Made by a program: the position numbers and the translations under genes
Notes under the pieces: generated by a model
What the model saw: only the letters and a program-made list of their open reading frames with translations
Database searches by the model: none
What the model was told of the DNA's origin: nothing
Shown: positions 1 through 6,192 of the stretch, one piece after another
Position numbering within the stretch: the first letter of the stretch is position 1
Layout: the number at the start of each line of letters is the position of its first letter
From: Rhodobiaceae bacterium
Lineage (GTDB): Bacteria > Pseudomonadota > Alphaproteobacteria > Rhizobiales > TMED25
NCBI GenBank assembly: GCA_002704755.1
Contig: PAHC01000020.1
Location: 1-7,390, forward strand
Direction of reading: 5' to 3'
Length of the DNA stretch: 7,390 nt

Positions 1-834
1 CATTTCATCCATACCACCTGATGGTTTTATAGAAATTCCTCCAGAGTCGAATGTCACACCTTTTCCTAATAACAAGAGAGGTTTTTGATCTTTAATCGGT
101 AAGTATTCCATAATTGCTACATATGGATCAAGTCGACTACCATGGGAAACGGCCAGCAAAGCTTCCATACCAAGCTGGCTCATTTTTTTTTGGTCAAGAA
201 TTTTTATTTTTAAATTAGGTGTTGATAGATTTTTTATTCTACTAACAAACTCAAATGGCGTTAATATATTAGATGGCTCATTAACCAAATCTCGTGCCAA
301 ATTAACGCCATTTAATGTTGAATTATATTCTTTATAAATATTTTGTGTCGTTACATAATGATGAGTTATAAATTTGACATGATTTACTCCTTTTATTGCT
401 TTGGATGTTTTGTATTTATCAAATGAATAGCTCTTTAATCCCATTCCGAATGCAATCCTTGCCGGCAAAGTCATAAGTTCAATGTTTTTTATTGTTGTTT
501 CAAGCCTGATAGAAACCTCGGTGATTCGGTTGTTTTGTAAATATTGAAGAACTTGACCGCCAATATTAATCCAGCCATTTTCATCTTTTTTTAATAAGTC
601 TCTGATTTTAAAGAAAATAATCCTATCATAATCATTATTACTTGATGTGAATGTATCAAGTGCTTGAGGTTTGTATTTTGAAGAACCAGATAACTTTATA
701 TGCTTTTCGAAAATTTTTTGTATTGCAATATCATTTTTAGATTTTTGATCTAATAAGAGTCCTTCTTGTTCGCTATAAAACAAGAAAATAGTACCACTAT
801 TTTCAGCGCCAAAATCTATAAATGAAACTTTCAA
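1..834 (-). CDS. pepA: Leucyl aminopeptidase (M17 family), N-terminal 278 residues, runs off the left edge
   Basis: Cytosolic M17 metallo-aminopeptidase that removes N-terminal residues from peptides using two metal ions. The visible part covers the N-terminal macro-like domain (about residues 1-150), the family motif ARDLVNEPSNILTP (about 180-193), and the beginning of the catalytic domain. There GKGVTFDSGGISIKPS supplies K258 and D263, which match the first metal ligands of the family, and K270, which matches the catalytic lysine. The remaining ligands and the catalytic arginine lie beyond the window (E. coli PepA is about 500 residues). The start is TTG at 834: the nearest upstream in-frame stop leaves no ATG or GTG, the first internal ATG is only at residue 121, and a strong AAGGAG lies 7 nt upstream. 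It is divergent from lptF, as in E. coli, where pepA also doubles as a DNA-binding protein; whether that second role exists here cannot be judged. Recognition is very secure. Confidence 0.97.
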   Translation of the reverse strand, partial: MKVSFIDFGAENSGTIFLFYSEQEGLLLDQKSKNDIAIQKIFEKHIKLSGSSKYKPQALDTFTSSNNDYDRIIFFKIRDLLKKDENGWINIGGQVLQYLQNNRITEVSIRLETTIKNIELMTLPARIAFGMGLKSYSFDKYKTSKAIKGVNHVKFITHHYVTTQNIYKEYNSTLNGVNLARDLVNEPSNILTPFEFVSRIKNLSTPNLKIKILDQKKMSQLGMEALLAVSHGSRLDPYVAIMEYLPIKDQKPLLLLGKGVTFDSGGISIKPSGGMDEM

Positions 835-841
835 CCTCTGA

Positions 842-847
842 CTCCTT
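842..847 (-). promoter_or_regulatory. Shine-Dalgarno site of pepA (AAGGAG)
   Basis: Read on the minus strand, AAGGAG lies 7 nt before the TTG codon at 834-832. This is a full-strength anti-16S match at ideal spacing, and it decides the non-ATG start of pepA. Confidence 0.85.
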
Positions 848-863
848 CTTCTATTTATTCTGT

Positions 864-869
864 ATAATA
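864..869 (-). promoter_or_regulatory. Candidate -10 element for pepA (TATTAT)
   Basis: On the minus strand TATTAT matches the sigma-70 type -10 consensus at five of six positions and would start transcription about 20 nt before the TTG start. No convincing -35 hexamer is visible at 16-18 nt spacing. The same bases read TATAAT on the plus strand (863-868), so the orientation is ambiguous. The region is AT-rich, so chance matches are likely. Confidence 0.3.
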
Positions 870-885
870 TTGGTAAATATTGTTA
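866..885 (+). repeat. Two tandem 10-bp repeats in the pepA-lptF spacer
   Basis: AATATTGGTA (866-875) is followed directly by AATATTGTTA (876-885), nine of ten bases identical. The period is about one helical turn, and the copies overlap both candidate -10 elements. This could be a binding site for a dimeric regulator or simply AT-rich sequence; nothing in the window identifies a regulator. Confidence 0.45.
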
Positions 886-889
886 TATT
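881..889 (+). promoter_or_regulatory. Candidate extended -10 promoter for the lptF operon
   Basis: TGTTATATT fits the extended -10 pattern TGnTATAAT with one mismatch in the hexamer. It would start transcription near 896, leaving a leader of roughly 35 nt before the lptF ATG. There is no clear -35, which extended -10 promoters can do without. This is the only long non-coding stretch in front of the six-gene plus-strand run, so the operon promoter is expected here, but the exact position is uncertain. A second possibility is TATAAT at 863-868. Confidence 0.35.
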
Positions 890-913
890 TAAAAAGCATG
901 TTTTATTTTAGAA

Positions 914-925
914 ATTATCGATAAT
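914..925. repeat. Perfect 12-bp palindrome just before lptF
   Basis: ATTATCGATAAT is its own reverse complement and ends 4 nt before the lptF ATG, where a ribosome binding site would normally be. It is downstream of the candidate -10, so it could act as an operator or as a weak hairpin in the leader. Its AT-rich arms make chance occurrence plausible. Confidence 0.5.
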
Positions 926-929
926 ACAA

Positions 930-2045
930 ATGAGTATAATTTATAGGTACATATCTTATAACTTCATAAAAGCATTTTTCATTGTTTTATTAATAATGTC
1001 AACTCTTGCATGGATAACCCAAGCAATTGGTTATGTTGACCTCTTTATTGATAAGGAGAGAACGCTGATAGATTTTTTCAAACTAACAATCTTAATGTAC
1101 CCATGGGTCATATCTATGTTAATACCAGCATCCCTACTCATTGCTTCAGTTATATCCATAGATAAAATGACAAAAGACTCTGAAAATGTTATTTTAGACA
1201 CTTCAGGTATAAGTCTTCTTCAAAAGGTTTCCCCATATGTATCTATTACACTTCTAGTTACAATCTTACACTATTCTCTTTCACTATATTTAGCCCCATG
1301 GTCAATGAGTCATTTTAGGGATAACATCAACGAGATTAGATCGGATATTATAAGTAGCTCCTTTAAAAAAAACCAGTTTAGCACCCCAAATAATGATTAT
1401 ACAATTTATGTATCCGAAAAAAACGATTCAGGTAACTTTATTGGTATAATGATAAAAGATAATAATTCTGATGAAATTACAGTTACTTATACCTCAAAGG
1501 AAGCCCGTCTAATAAATATACAAGAACAGATTATTCTCGAGATGTCGGATGGAATTATATTTTCTGAAAATAAATACGATAATAGTATAAATAGGATTTC
1601 ATTTGAAAACTATAAAATGAACCTATCAAATATCTTTGATTTCGCAGAAAATAAATATTCTAAATTAAGTGAAAAATCATTAAGTGAATTAATTGAGGCT
1701 GTTAGCAATGAAATAAATTTTTATGCGTCGCCAACCCAAATTATGAATGAAACGCATTCAAGAATTGCCTCACCACTATATGCACTTACCTTTATCTTCA
1801 TCTCATTATTTTACATGCAAAGAAACAGTAATTTCAGAACCATAAATTTCAGGTACTTCCTGTACGTCGGTTTAATTGCTTTTTTACTAAAATTATCAGG
1901 CACTATTCTATCGAATGAGATAAAAGCATATAATCTATACTTTATGCATTATATTATACCAATTTCAGTTATATCAGTTTATTTAATTTATTTGATACTA
2001 TATAACTTAAAAGAGTTACGACAAATTAATGAGATTATTAAATAG
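930..2045 (+). CDS. lptF: LPS export ABC transporter permease LptF
   Basis: Inner-membrane half of the LptF-LptG permease, which with the ATPase LptB extracts LPS from the inner membrane and passes it to LptC/LptA. The protein has the family layout: three N-terminal membrane segments (about residues 12-36, 54-76, 99-121), a periplasmic beta-jellyroll region (about 135-245), then three more segments (about 282-297, 307-326, 338-358). The cytoplasmic stretch after TM2 (DKMTKDSENVILDTSGIS, 78-95) corresponds to the coupling helix that contacts LptB. HSRIASPLYAL (276-286) matches the conserved entry to TM4. At 371 residues it is close to the usual size. An in-frame TAG at 909-911 precedes the ATG, so this is the first possible start; no Shine-Dalgarno sequence is visible. 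It is the first gene of the operon and overlaps lptG by 17 nt. LptF and LptG are paralogues; I call this one LptF by its position before lptG and its N-terminus. Confidence 0.92.
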   Translation: MSIIYRYISYNFIKAFFIVLLIMSTLAWITQAIGYVDLFIDKERTLIDFFKLTILMYPWVISMLIPASLLIASVISIDKMTKDSENVILDTSGISLLQKVSPYVSITLLVTILHYSLSLYLAPWSMSHFRDNINEIRSDIISSSFKKNQFSTPNNDYTIYVSEKNDSGNFIGIMIKDNNSDEITVTYTSKEARLINIQEQIILEMSDGIIFSENKYDNSINRISFENYKMNLSNIFDFAENKYSKLSEKSLSELIEAVSNEINFYASPTQIMNETHSRIASPLYALTFIFISLFYMQRNSNFRTINFRYFLYVGLIAFLLKLSGTILSNEIKAYNLYFMHYIIPISVISVYLIYLILYNLKELRQINEIIK

Positions 2046-3114
2046 ATACTTTATAAAAACATACCTAATTGCCATAATACAAATTTCAATTGTTTCTGCT
2101 ATTCTTATTTTCTTAATTGATTTAGTTGAGATCTCAAAAAGATTTGATGATATTAGCAACTTTGCCTTTTATGAACTCATAAAATTATCCACTTATAAAC
2201 TTCCATCTACATTCGAAGACATCTCTCCAATAATCATAGTTATAGGGACCTTGACTTTTTTATTTAAACTTTCTAAGAGTAGCGAAATTGTAATTTCAAA
2301 TGCAGTTGGAATATCTATCTGGCAAATAATATTACCCATTACACTTTGTGCAATTTTATTTGGATTAATAATAGTTACAATTTTAAGTCCAATTAGCATT
2401 CAAATGAAATACAACTTCACTCAACTAGAAAAAAATATCAAAGGTGGTAATACCCCTGTTAACCAAAATATAGATAATGAGTTTTGGACCTCACAAAAAA
2501 ATAATGTAGGTGAACTTATCATAAATGCTGAACAAATTGATGTTAATGACCTGAGTCTGGTTGGTGTTACTATTTTGCAATTTAATCAGGAAATGGATCT
2601 TGTTTCAAGATATGATAGTACAAGTGCATATCTAGATGATGGTGAATGGCGCCTTGATAAAACATGGTTAACCGATCAAGACAACATCTCAAAATTTATT
2701 GGTAAAACTATAGTTAATACATTTTCGGATGAGATCTTTCTCCAAGAAGCAATACTTAAAAACTCTGAACAATCAATATGGACAATCAAAGATACAATCA
2801 CAAAATTAAAAAAAAATAATATTAGTTATGCCAAACACCTGACAAATTTAAACTTTTACATATCCTTGCCAATCCTAATGGGAGGGTTAGCATTGGTTTC
2901 AGCATGCTTTATGACAAAACAATTTCGTATTCAGCACTCATTGATTATGCTAATATTAGGCATAATATCAGGTATGTTGATATTTGTTGCAAATGACATA
3001 TCTTTTATTTTATCAGAAAGTGAAATATTTAACCCAATATTAGGAGCTTGGTGGCATATTATATTAATTTATTTGATTGCAACTAAAATATTAATTTTAC
3101 GTGAAGATGGTTAA
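2029..3114 (+). CDS. lptG: LPS export ABC transporter permease LptG
   Basis: Partner of LptF in the inner-membrane LPS extractor. The N-terminus (MRLLNRYFIKTYL, then FLIDLVEISKRFDD at 28-41) is typical of LptG. Six membrane segments are visible at about residues 12-34, 64-80, 98-121, 276-294, 303-321 and 339-356, with a periplasmic jellyroll between (about 135-255). The LptB-contacting coupling region is LSKSSEIVISNAVGIS (81-96), and NLNFYISLPILMG (273-285) matches the conserved TM4 start. Length, 361 residues, is normal. The ATG lies within the last codons of lptF in another frame, with an in-frame TAA at 2008-2010 upstream, so the start is fixed; the 17-nt overlap suggests translational coupling and matched amounts of the two permease halves. 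No good Shine-Dalgarno site is present. The end is separated from lptD by only 8 nt. Confidence 0.94.
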   Translation: MRLLNRYFIKTYLIAIIQISIVSAILIFLIDLVEISKRFDDISNFAFYELIKLSTYKLPSTFEDISPIIIVIGTLTFLFKLSKSSEIVISNAVGISIWQIILPITLCAILFGLIIVTILSPISIQMKYNFTQLEKNIKGGNTPVNQNIDNEFWTSQKNNVGELIINAEQIDVNDLSLVGVTILQFNQEMDLVSRYDSTSAYLDDGEWRLDKTWLTDQDNISKFIGKTIVNTFSDEIFLQEAILKNSEQSIWTIKDTITKLKKNNISYAKHLTNLNFYISLPILMGGLALVSACFMTKQFRIQHSLIMLILGIISGMLIFVANDISFILSESEIFNPILGAWWHIILIYLIATKILILREDG

Positions 3115-3120
3115 TTTTAC
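3091..3120 (+). repeat. Direct repeat of 10 bp at the lptG-lptD junction
   Basis: TTAATTTTAC occurs at 3091-3100 and again at 3111-3120, with exactly 10 bp between the copies. The second copy contains the lptG stop codon and ends 2 nt before the lptD ATG. Its function is unknown; a low-complexity coincidence is likely. Confidence 0.4.
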
Positions 3121-3122
3121 TT

Positions 3123-5282
3123 ATGAATAAGAAAATTAAATTCCTGCAAATTTGTTTGTTATTCCTAATATGTATTTGGGCTGGAAATTCGATTGCAAAT
3201 CAAAGCGACAATGCCTATCCATCTATTTATCTTGAGGCAGATAATCTCACTTATGGTGAAAATGGCACAACTATATCTGCTCTTGGCAATGCAAAATTAT
3301 TTTACAAAAACTATACTATTGAAGCAGATGAAATCTCATACAACCAGAACATTGATGAAGTGGTTGCTATCGGCAATATTACAATGTCGGAAAAAAATAA
3401 TATTCGGCTTGAGGCAAGTAAAATAATTTTATCCAACGAGTTGAAAGAAGGTTTCATAGAGGGAGCAAATATGATCCTTCAAGATGGAAGTAAAATACGT
3501 GCGGAATCAGGAGAAATCAATGCCAATGAAAATATTTTCAGAAACGCAAATTATACATTTTGTGAAAAATGCATTAAAGATCCAAACTGCCCATACACAT
3601 GGGAATTTGTAGCTGATGAAGTTGTCCACGATCAAAGCAATAAAAAGTTGGTTTTTAAAAATATAAAATTCAAATTATTTGATAAAACTATATTTGGTAT
3701 ACCAAATTTTAGCTATCCAGATTTCAGTGTAAAAAGACAATCCGGCTTTTTGCTACCTTCATATAACTACTCGAACTTTTATGGGCATGGAATAAAGACT
3801 CCTTATTTATATGTTATAGATGAATCTAGTGATATTACATTTTCTCCGTTTACAACTTCAAGACAAGGTCCACTTTTTGATATTGAATACAGAAAAAAAA
3901 TGAGAGATAACAGCGATATCAGGGTTAATCCAACATTTATTTACCAAGCAAATCCATCAAGCGTAGCACCTGGAAATGAAAAATTAAGGGCTAGTTTAAA
4001 AACAGACGCTACCATGGTAATTAATGATAAGTTCGAATGGGGTTGGAATGCAACTTTTGCAAGTGATGAAACCTACATGAGAAAGTATGGGTTAGACCCT
4101 AGAACAAAATATAATTCAAATATTTATATAGAGGGGTTACACAATAAAAATTATGCAAGTTTAGCTGCAATCAACTATAAAAATCTTTTAAATGAGGTTG
4201 AGACACCGCAAGCAAGCTTACTTCCAAGATTTGACTATATACGTACTTTAGATTTGCCATACATAGACAATATCACCATTAGCGCAAACATAGTTAACAC
4301 AAAGCGAGAGCAAGAGGATGAACAGCTAAGGATTACTAATGAAATAAACTGGAAGAATAGATACGTTACAAATAATGGGGTTGTCATAAACCCGAATCTA
4401 TCCTTGCGTAATGATTGGATAAATAGTTACGATGAATCAGATAATCAAAACACCAAACTAAATAGATTTTCCTCAGATGTATCAACAACATTTGCTTGGC
4501 CATTTTTCAATAAAACATCCTACGGCAAACAAATCATCGAACCAAAGATTGCGCTTGGGTTCATAAATGACGAAAAAACGAGTCAAGATTTAATAAATGA
4601 AGACTCAAAAACCTTTAACTTTAATACAATAAATTTATTTGAAAATAATAGATCACTAGGTTTTGACAGGGTAGATAGTGGTTCAAAAATTATGATTGGA
4701 TTAGATTATTTCCTTGATGACCTTTTTGGTGGTAATTTTGAGATGAGTGTTGGTAAATCTTTACGCTTAGATGACTACAGTAACTATTTCGATAAGAAGT
4801 GGTCAGGCACGAATGGCTATAACTCAGACATTGTTGGTGCAATAAGTTATAAATATAATAAATCTTTATTTTTTGACTACAAAACAAGATATAATGAAAA
4901 AGATAATGAGTTTGATGTAAATGAATTAAATTTTCAAATTAAAAAACCAAAAAAATATAGTTTAGGTCTAAATTATACAAAAATTGCTGCTGATGCGAAT
5001 TGGTTAAATTCTAACATTTCTGATCCACAAAACCATGTTGGACTTAACGAAATTTCTGGACTTGCGGAATTTAATTTAACAAATGATTGGTCTGTTATTT
5101 CATCTGGTACATTTAATATTGAAACGGATCAATTCCTAAAGAGCCAAATAGGCTTAAGATTTGATGATGAGTGTTTGGCATTTGACATTGCCTATCGTGA
5201 AAATATTTTTGCCGATAGAGATATCTCAAAAGATAGAACTTTGCTTTTAAATTTTGAATTAAAAACAAATAAAAACTATTAA
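3123..5282 (+). CDS. lptD: LPS-assembly protein LptD, outer-membrane LPS translocon
   Basis: Outer-membrane beta-barrel that, with LptE, inserts LPS into the outer leaflet. A signal peptide covers about residues 1-25 (hydrophobic core 8-20, cleavage likely after SIA). C11 and C17 lie inside it but lack a lipobox. Residues about 34-165 form the LptA-like periplasmic jellyroll (IYLEADNLTY, then several short beta repeats). A CEKC motif follows at 147-150 with C156. The barrel begins around 190-240 with the conserved stretch RQSGFLLPSYNYSNFYGHG (205-223) and FSPFTTSRQGP (240-250). The end has DDEC (681-684) and closes with alternating strand-like residues. At 719 residues it is somewhat shorter than the 784 of E. 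coli. The mature protein has only four cysteines (147, 150, 156, 684). An in-frame TGA at 3102-3104 precedes the ATG; no Shine-Dalgarno site is visible. It lies between the LPS permease genes and surA, whose product assists LptD folding in model species. Confidence 0.96.
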   Translation: MNKKIKFLQICLLFLICIWAGNSIANQSDNAYPSIYLEADNLTYGENGTTISALGNAKLFYKNYTIEADEISYNQNIDEVVAIGNITMSEKNNIRLEASKIILSNELKEGFIEGANMILQDGSKIRAESGEINANENIFRNANYTFCEKCIKDPNCPYTWEFVADEVVHDQSNKKLVFKNIKFKLFDKTIFGIPNFSYPDFSVKRQSGFLLPSYNYSNFYGHGIKTPYLYVIDESSDITFSPFTTSRQGPLFDIEYRKKMRDNSDIRVNPTFIYQANPSSVAPGNEKLRASLKTDATMVINDKFEWGWNATFASDETYMRKYGLDPRTKYNSNIYIEGLHNKNYASLAAINYKNLLNEVETPQASLLPRFDYIRTLDLPYIDNITISANIVNTKREQEDEQLRITNEINWKNRYVTNNGVVINPNLSLRNDWINSYDESDNQNTKLNRFSSDVSTTFAWPFFNKTSYGKQIIEPKIALGFINDEKTSQDLINEDSKTFNFNTINLFENNRSLGFDRVDSGSKIMIGLDYFLDDLFGGNFEMSVGKSLRLDDYSNYFDKKWSGTNGYNSDIVGAISYKYNKSLFFDYKTRYNEKDNEFDVNELNFQIKKPKKYSLGLNYTKIAADANWLNSNISDPQNHVGLNEISGLAEFNLTNDWSVISSGTFNIETDQFLKSQIGLRFDDECLAFDIAYRENIFADRDISKDRTLLLNFELKTNKNY

Positions 5283-5292
5283 CCTATAATCA

Positions 5293-6192
5293 ATGAGTTA
5301 TTTATATTACAAAAAAATAGCTGCAGGTTTTATATTTTTTTTTCTAATATATTTCACTGCATTTCAGACTAATGCACAAATCATTTCAAAAATTATTGCA
5401 CTAGTAAATGGAATCCCAATTACTCAAACAGATTTCCAAAATAGAGCGAAATTTATTCAATCAAATAACCCAAATTTAAATAACAATCAGGTTTCTAATC
5501 AAACCATAGATGAGTTAATTAATGAGGCAATTAAGATTTCTGCAGCAAAAGATATAGGCATAACTTACTCTGAGGAAACAGTGCGCACAAATCTTGATAG
5601 ACAACTACGTTCTCAAGGAACGAGCCTTGAAGATTATTCTAAATTATTACAATCAAACCTTATTAATCCTAAAACTTTGATAGATCAAAGAATTGCTGCA
5701 GAAGTATGGCAACAATATATTATCCAGAAATATAGAAGACTAGCTAACATCAATCAAGATGACATTAAAGCGCATAAAAAGGATCTGATTTCTAATGAAA
5801 GTTTCCATCTTCAACAGTTAAAAATCAGTGCCTTACCCATTACAAAAAGTTTTGAACTAGCTGAAAATATTATTAATAATTTTGAAAGCTGTGCAAAAAA
5901 TCTTTCAATATATAAAGATAACTTAAATATCACACTTGAAGATATGTTTGACGCCAAACTTTCTGATGTATTAGAACCATTCGCAACATTTCTTGAAGTA
6001 AAATATGATAAATTTATCCTTCCTATTCAAAACATAGATGATGATATAATTGTGATGATAAACTGCACACCAAAAGAACTACCATCAGAATTTCAAATTG
6101 AGAACGAATTAATAGCAAAACAGTTGGAGTTCTTTGGCGAAAAAGAACTACGTAATCTTAGACAGGATAGTATAATTGATTTCAAAAATTAA
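5293..6192 (+). CDS. surA: SurA-like periplasmic chaperone, short form with vestigial parvulin region
   Basis: Periplasmic chaperone that escorts unfolded outer-membrane proteins, including LptD, to the Bam machinery. A signal peptide spans about residues 1-28 (core AGFIFFFLIYFTAF, likely cleavage after TNA). Residues 30-150 match the SurA N-terminal domain: the opening IIALVNGIPITQTDF is characteristic, followed by helices with DELINEAIKISAAKDIGI (73-90) and LIDQRIAAEVWQQYI (129-143). Residues about 168-258 occupy the place of a parvulin domain but lack recognisable catalytic His motifs. The C-terminal helix (about 262-298) would complete the chaperone core. At 299 residues it has room for one such domain, against two in the 428-residue E. 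coli protein. C200 and C258 bracket the vestigial domain and could form a disulfide. The start is fixed by an in-frame TAA at 5287-5289. The chaperone family is well supported by sequence and context; prolyl isomerase activity is not. Confidence 0.82.
   Translation: MSYLYYKKIAAGFIFFFLIYFTAFQTNAQIISKIIALVNGIPITQTDFQNRAKFIQSNNPNLNNNQVSNQTIDELINEAIKISAAKDIGITYSEETVRTNLDRQLRSQGTSLEDYSKLLQSNLINPKTLIDQRIAAEVWQQYIIQKYRRLANINQDDIKAHKKDLISNESFHLQQLKISALPITKSFELAENIINNFESCAKNLSIYKDNLNITLEDMFDAKLSDVLEPFATFLEVKYDKFILPIQNIDDDIIVMINCTPKELPSEFQIENELIAKQLEFFGEKELRNLRQDSIIDFKN
6164..6167 (+). promoter_or_regulatory. Shine-Dalgarno site of pdxA (AGGA)
   Basis: AGGA lies 8 nt before the TTG at 6176-6178, inside the end of surA. 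It supports the TTG as the true pdxA start, because the in-frame codon directly before the TTG is a TAA stop and the next ATG falls inside the conserved TMGDPAG motif. Confidence 0.7.

Noticed and set aside
2193..2399. Minus-strand open frame of 68 codons inside lptG
   Set aside because: It lies wholly within a conserved permease gene, resembles no family and has no ribosome binding site; it is a frame shadow.
3153..3179. Cysteines in the LptD leader as a possible lipoprotein signal
   Set aside because: C11 and C17 follow Ile residues (QIC, LIC) with no small residue at -1, so there is no lipobox; LptD is not a lipoprotein.
3193..3426. Plus-strand open frame of 77 codons inside the start of lptD
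   Set aside because: It is a shifted reading of the LptD signal peptide and jellyroll region, whose own frame is clearly the conserved one.
4690..4887. Minus-strand open frame of 65 codons inside lptD
   Set aside because: It is antisense to the conserved barrel gene, with no family resemblance or start signal.
5285..5290. Perfect TATAAT just before surA
   Set aside because: It ends 2 nt before the ATG, so transcription would begin inside surA, and the nearest TTGAAT is 25 nt upstream, too far for a -35.
6171..6176. TATAAT overlapping the pdxA start
   Set aside because: It would start transcription inside pdxA after its start codon; it is best explained as surA coding sequence.
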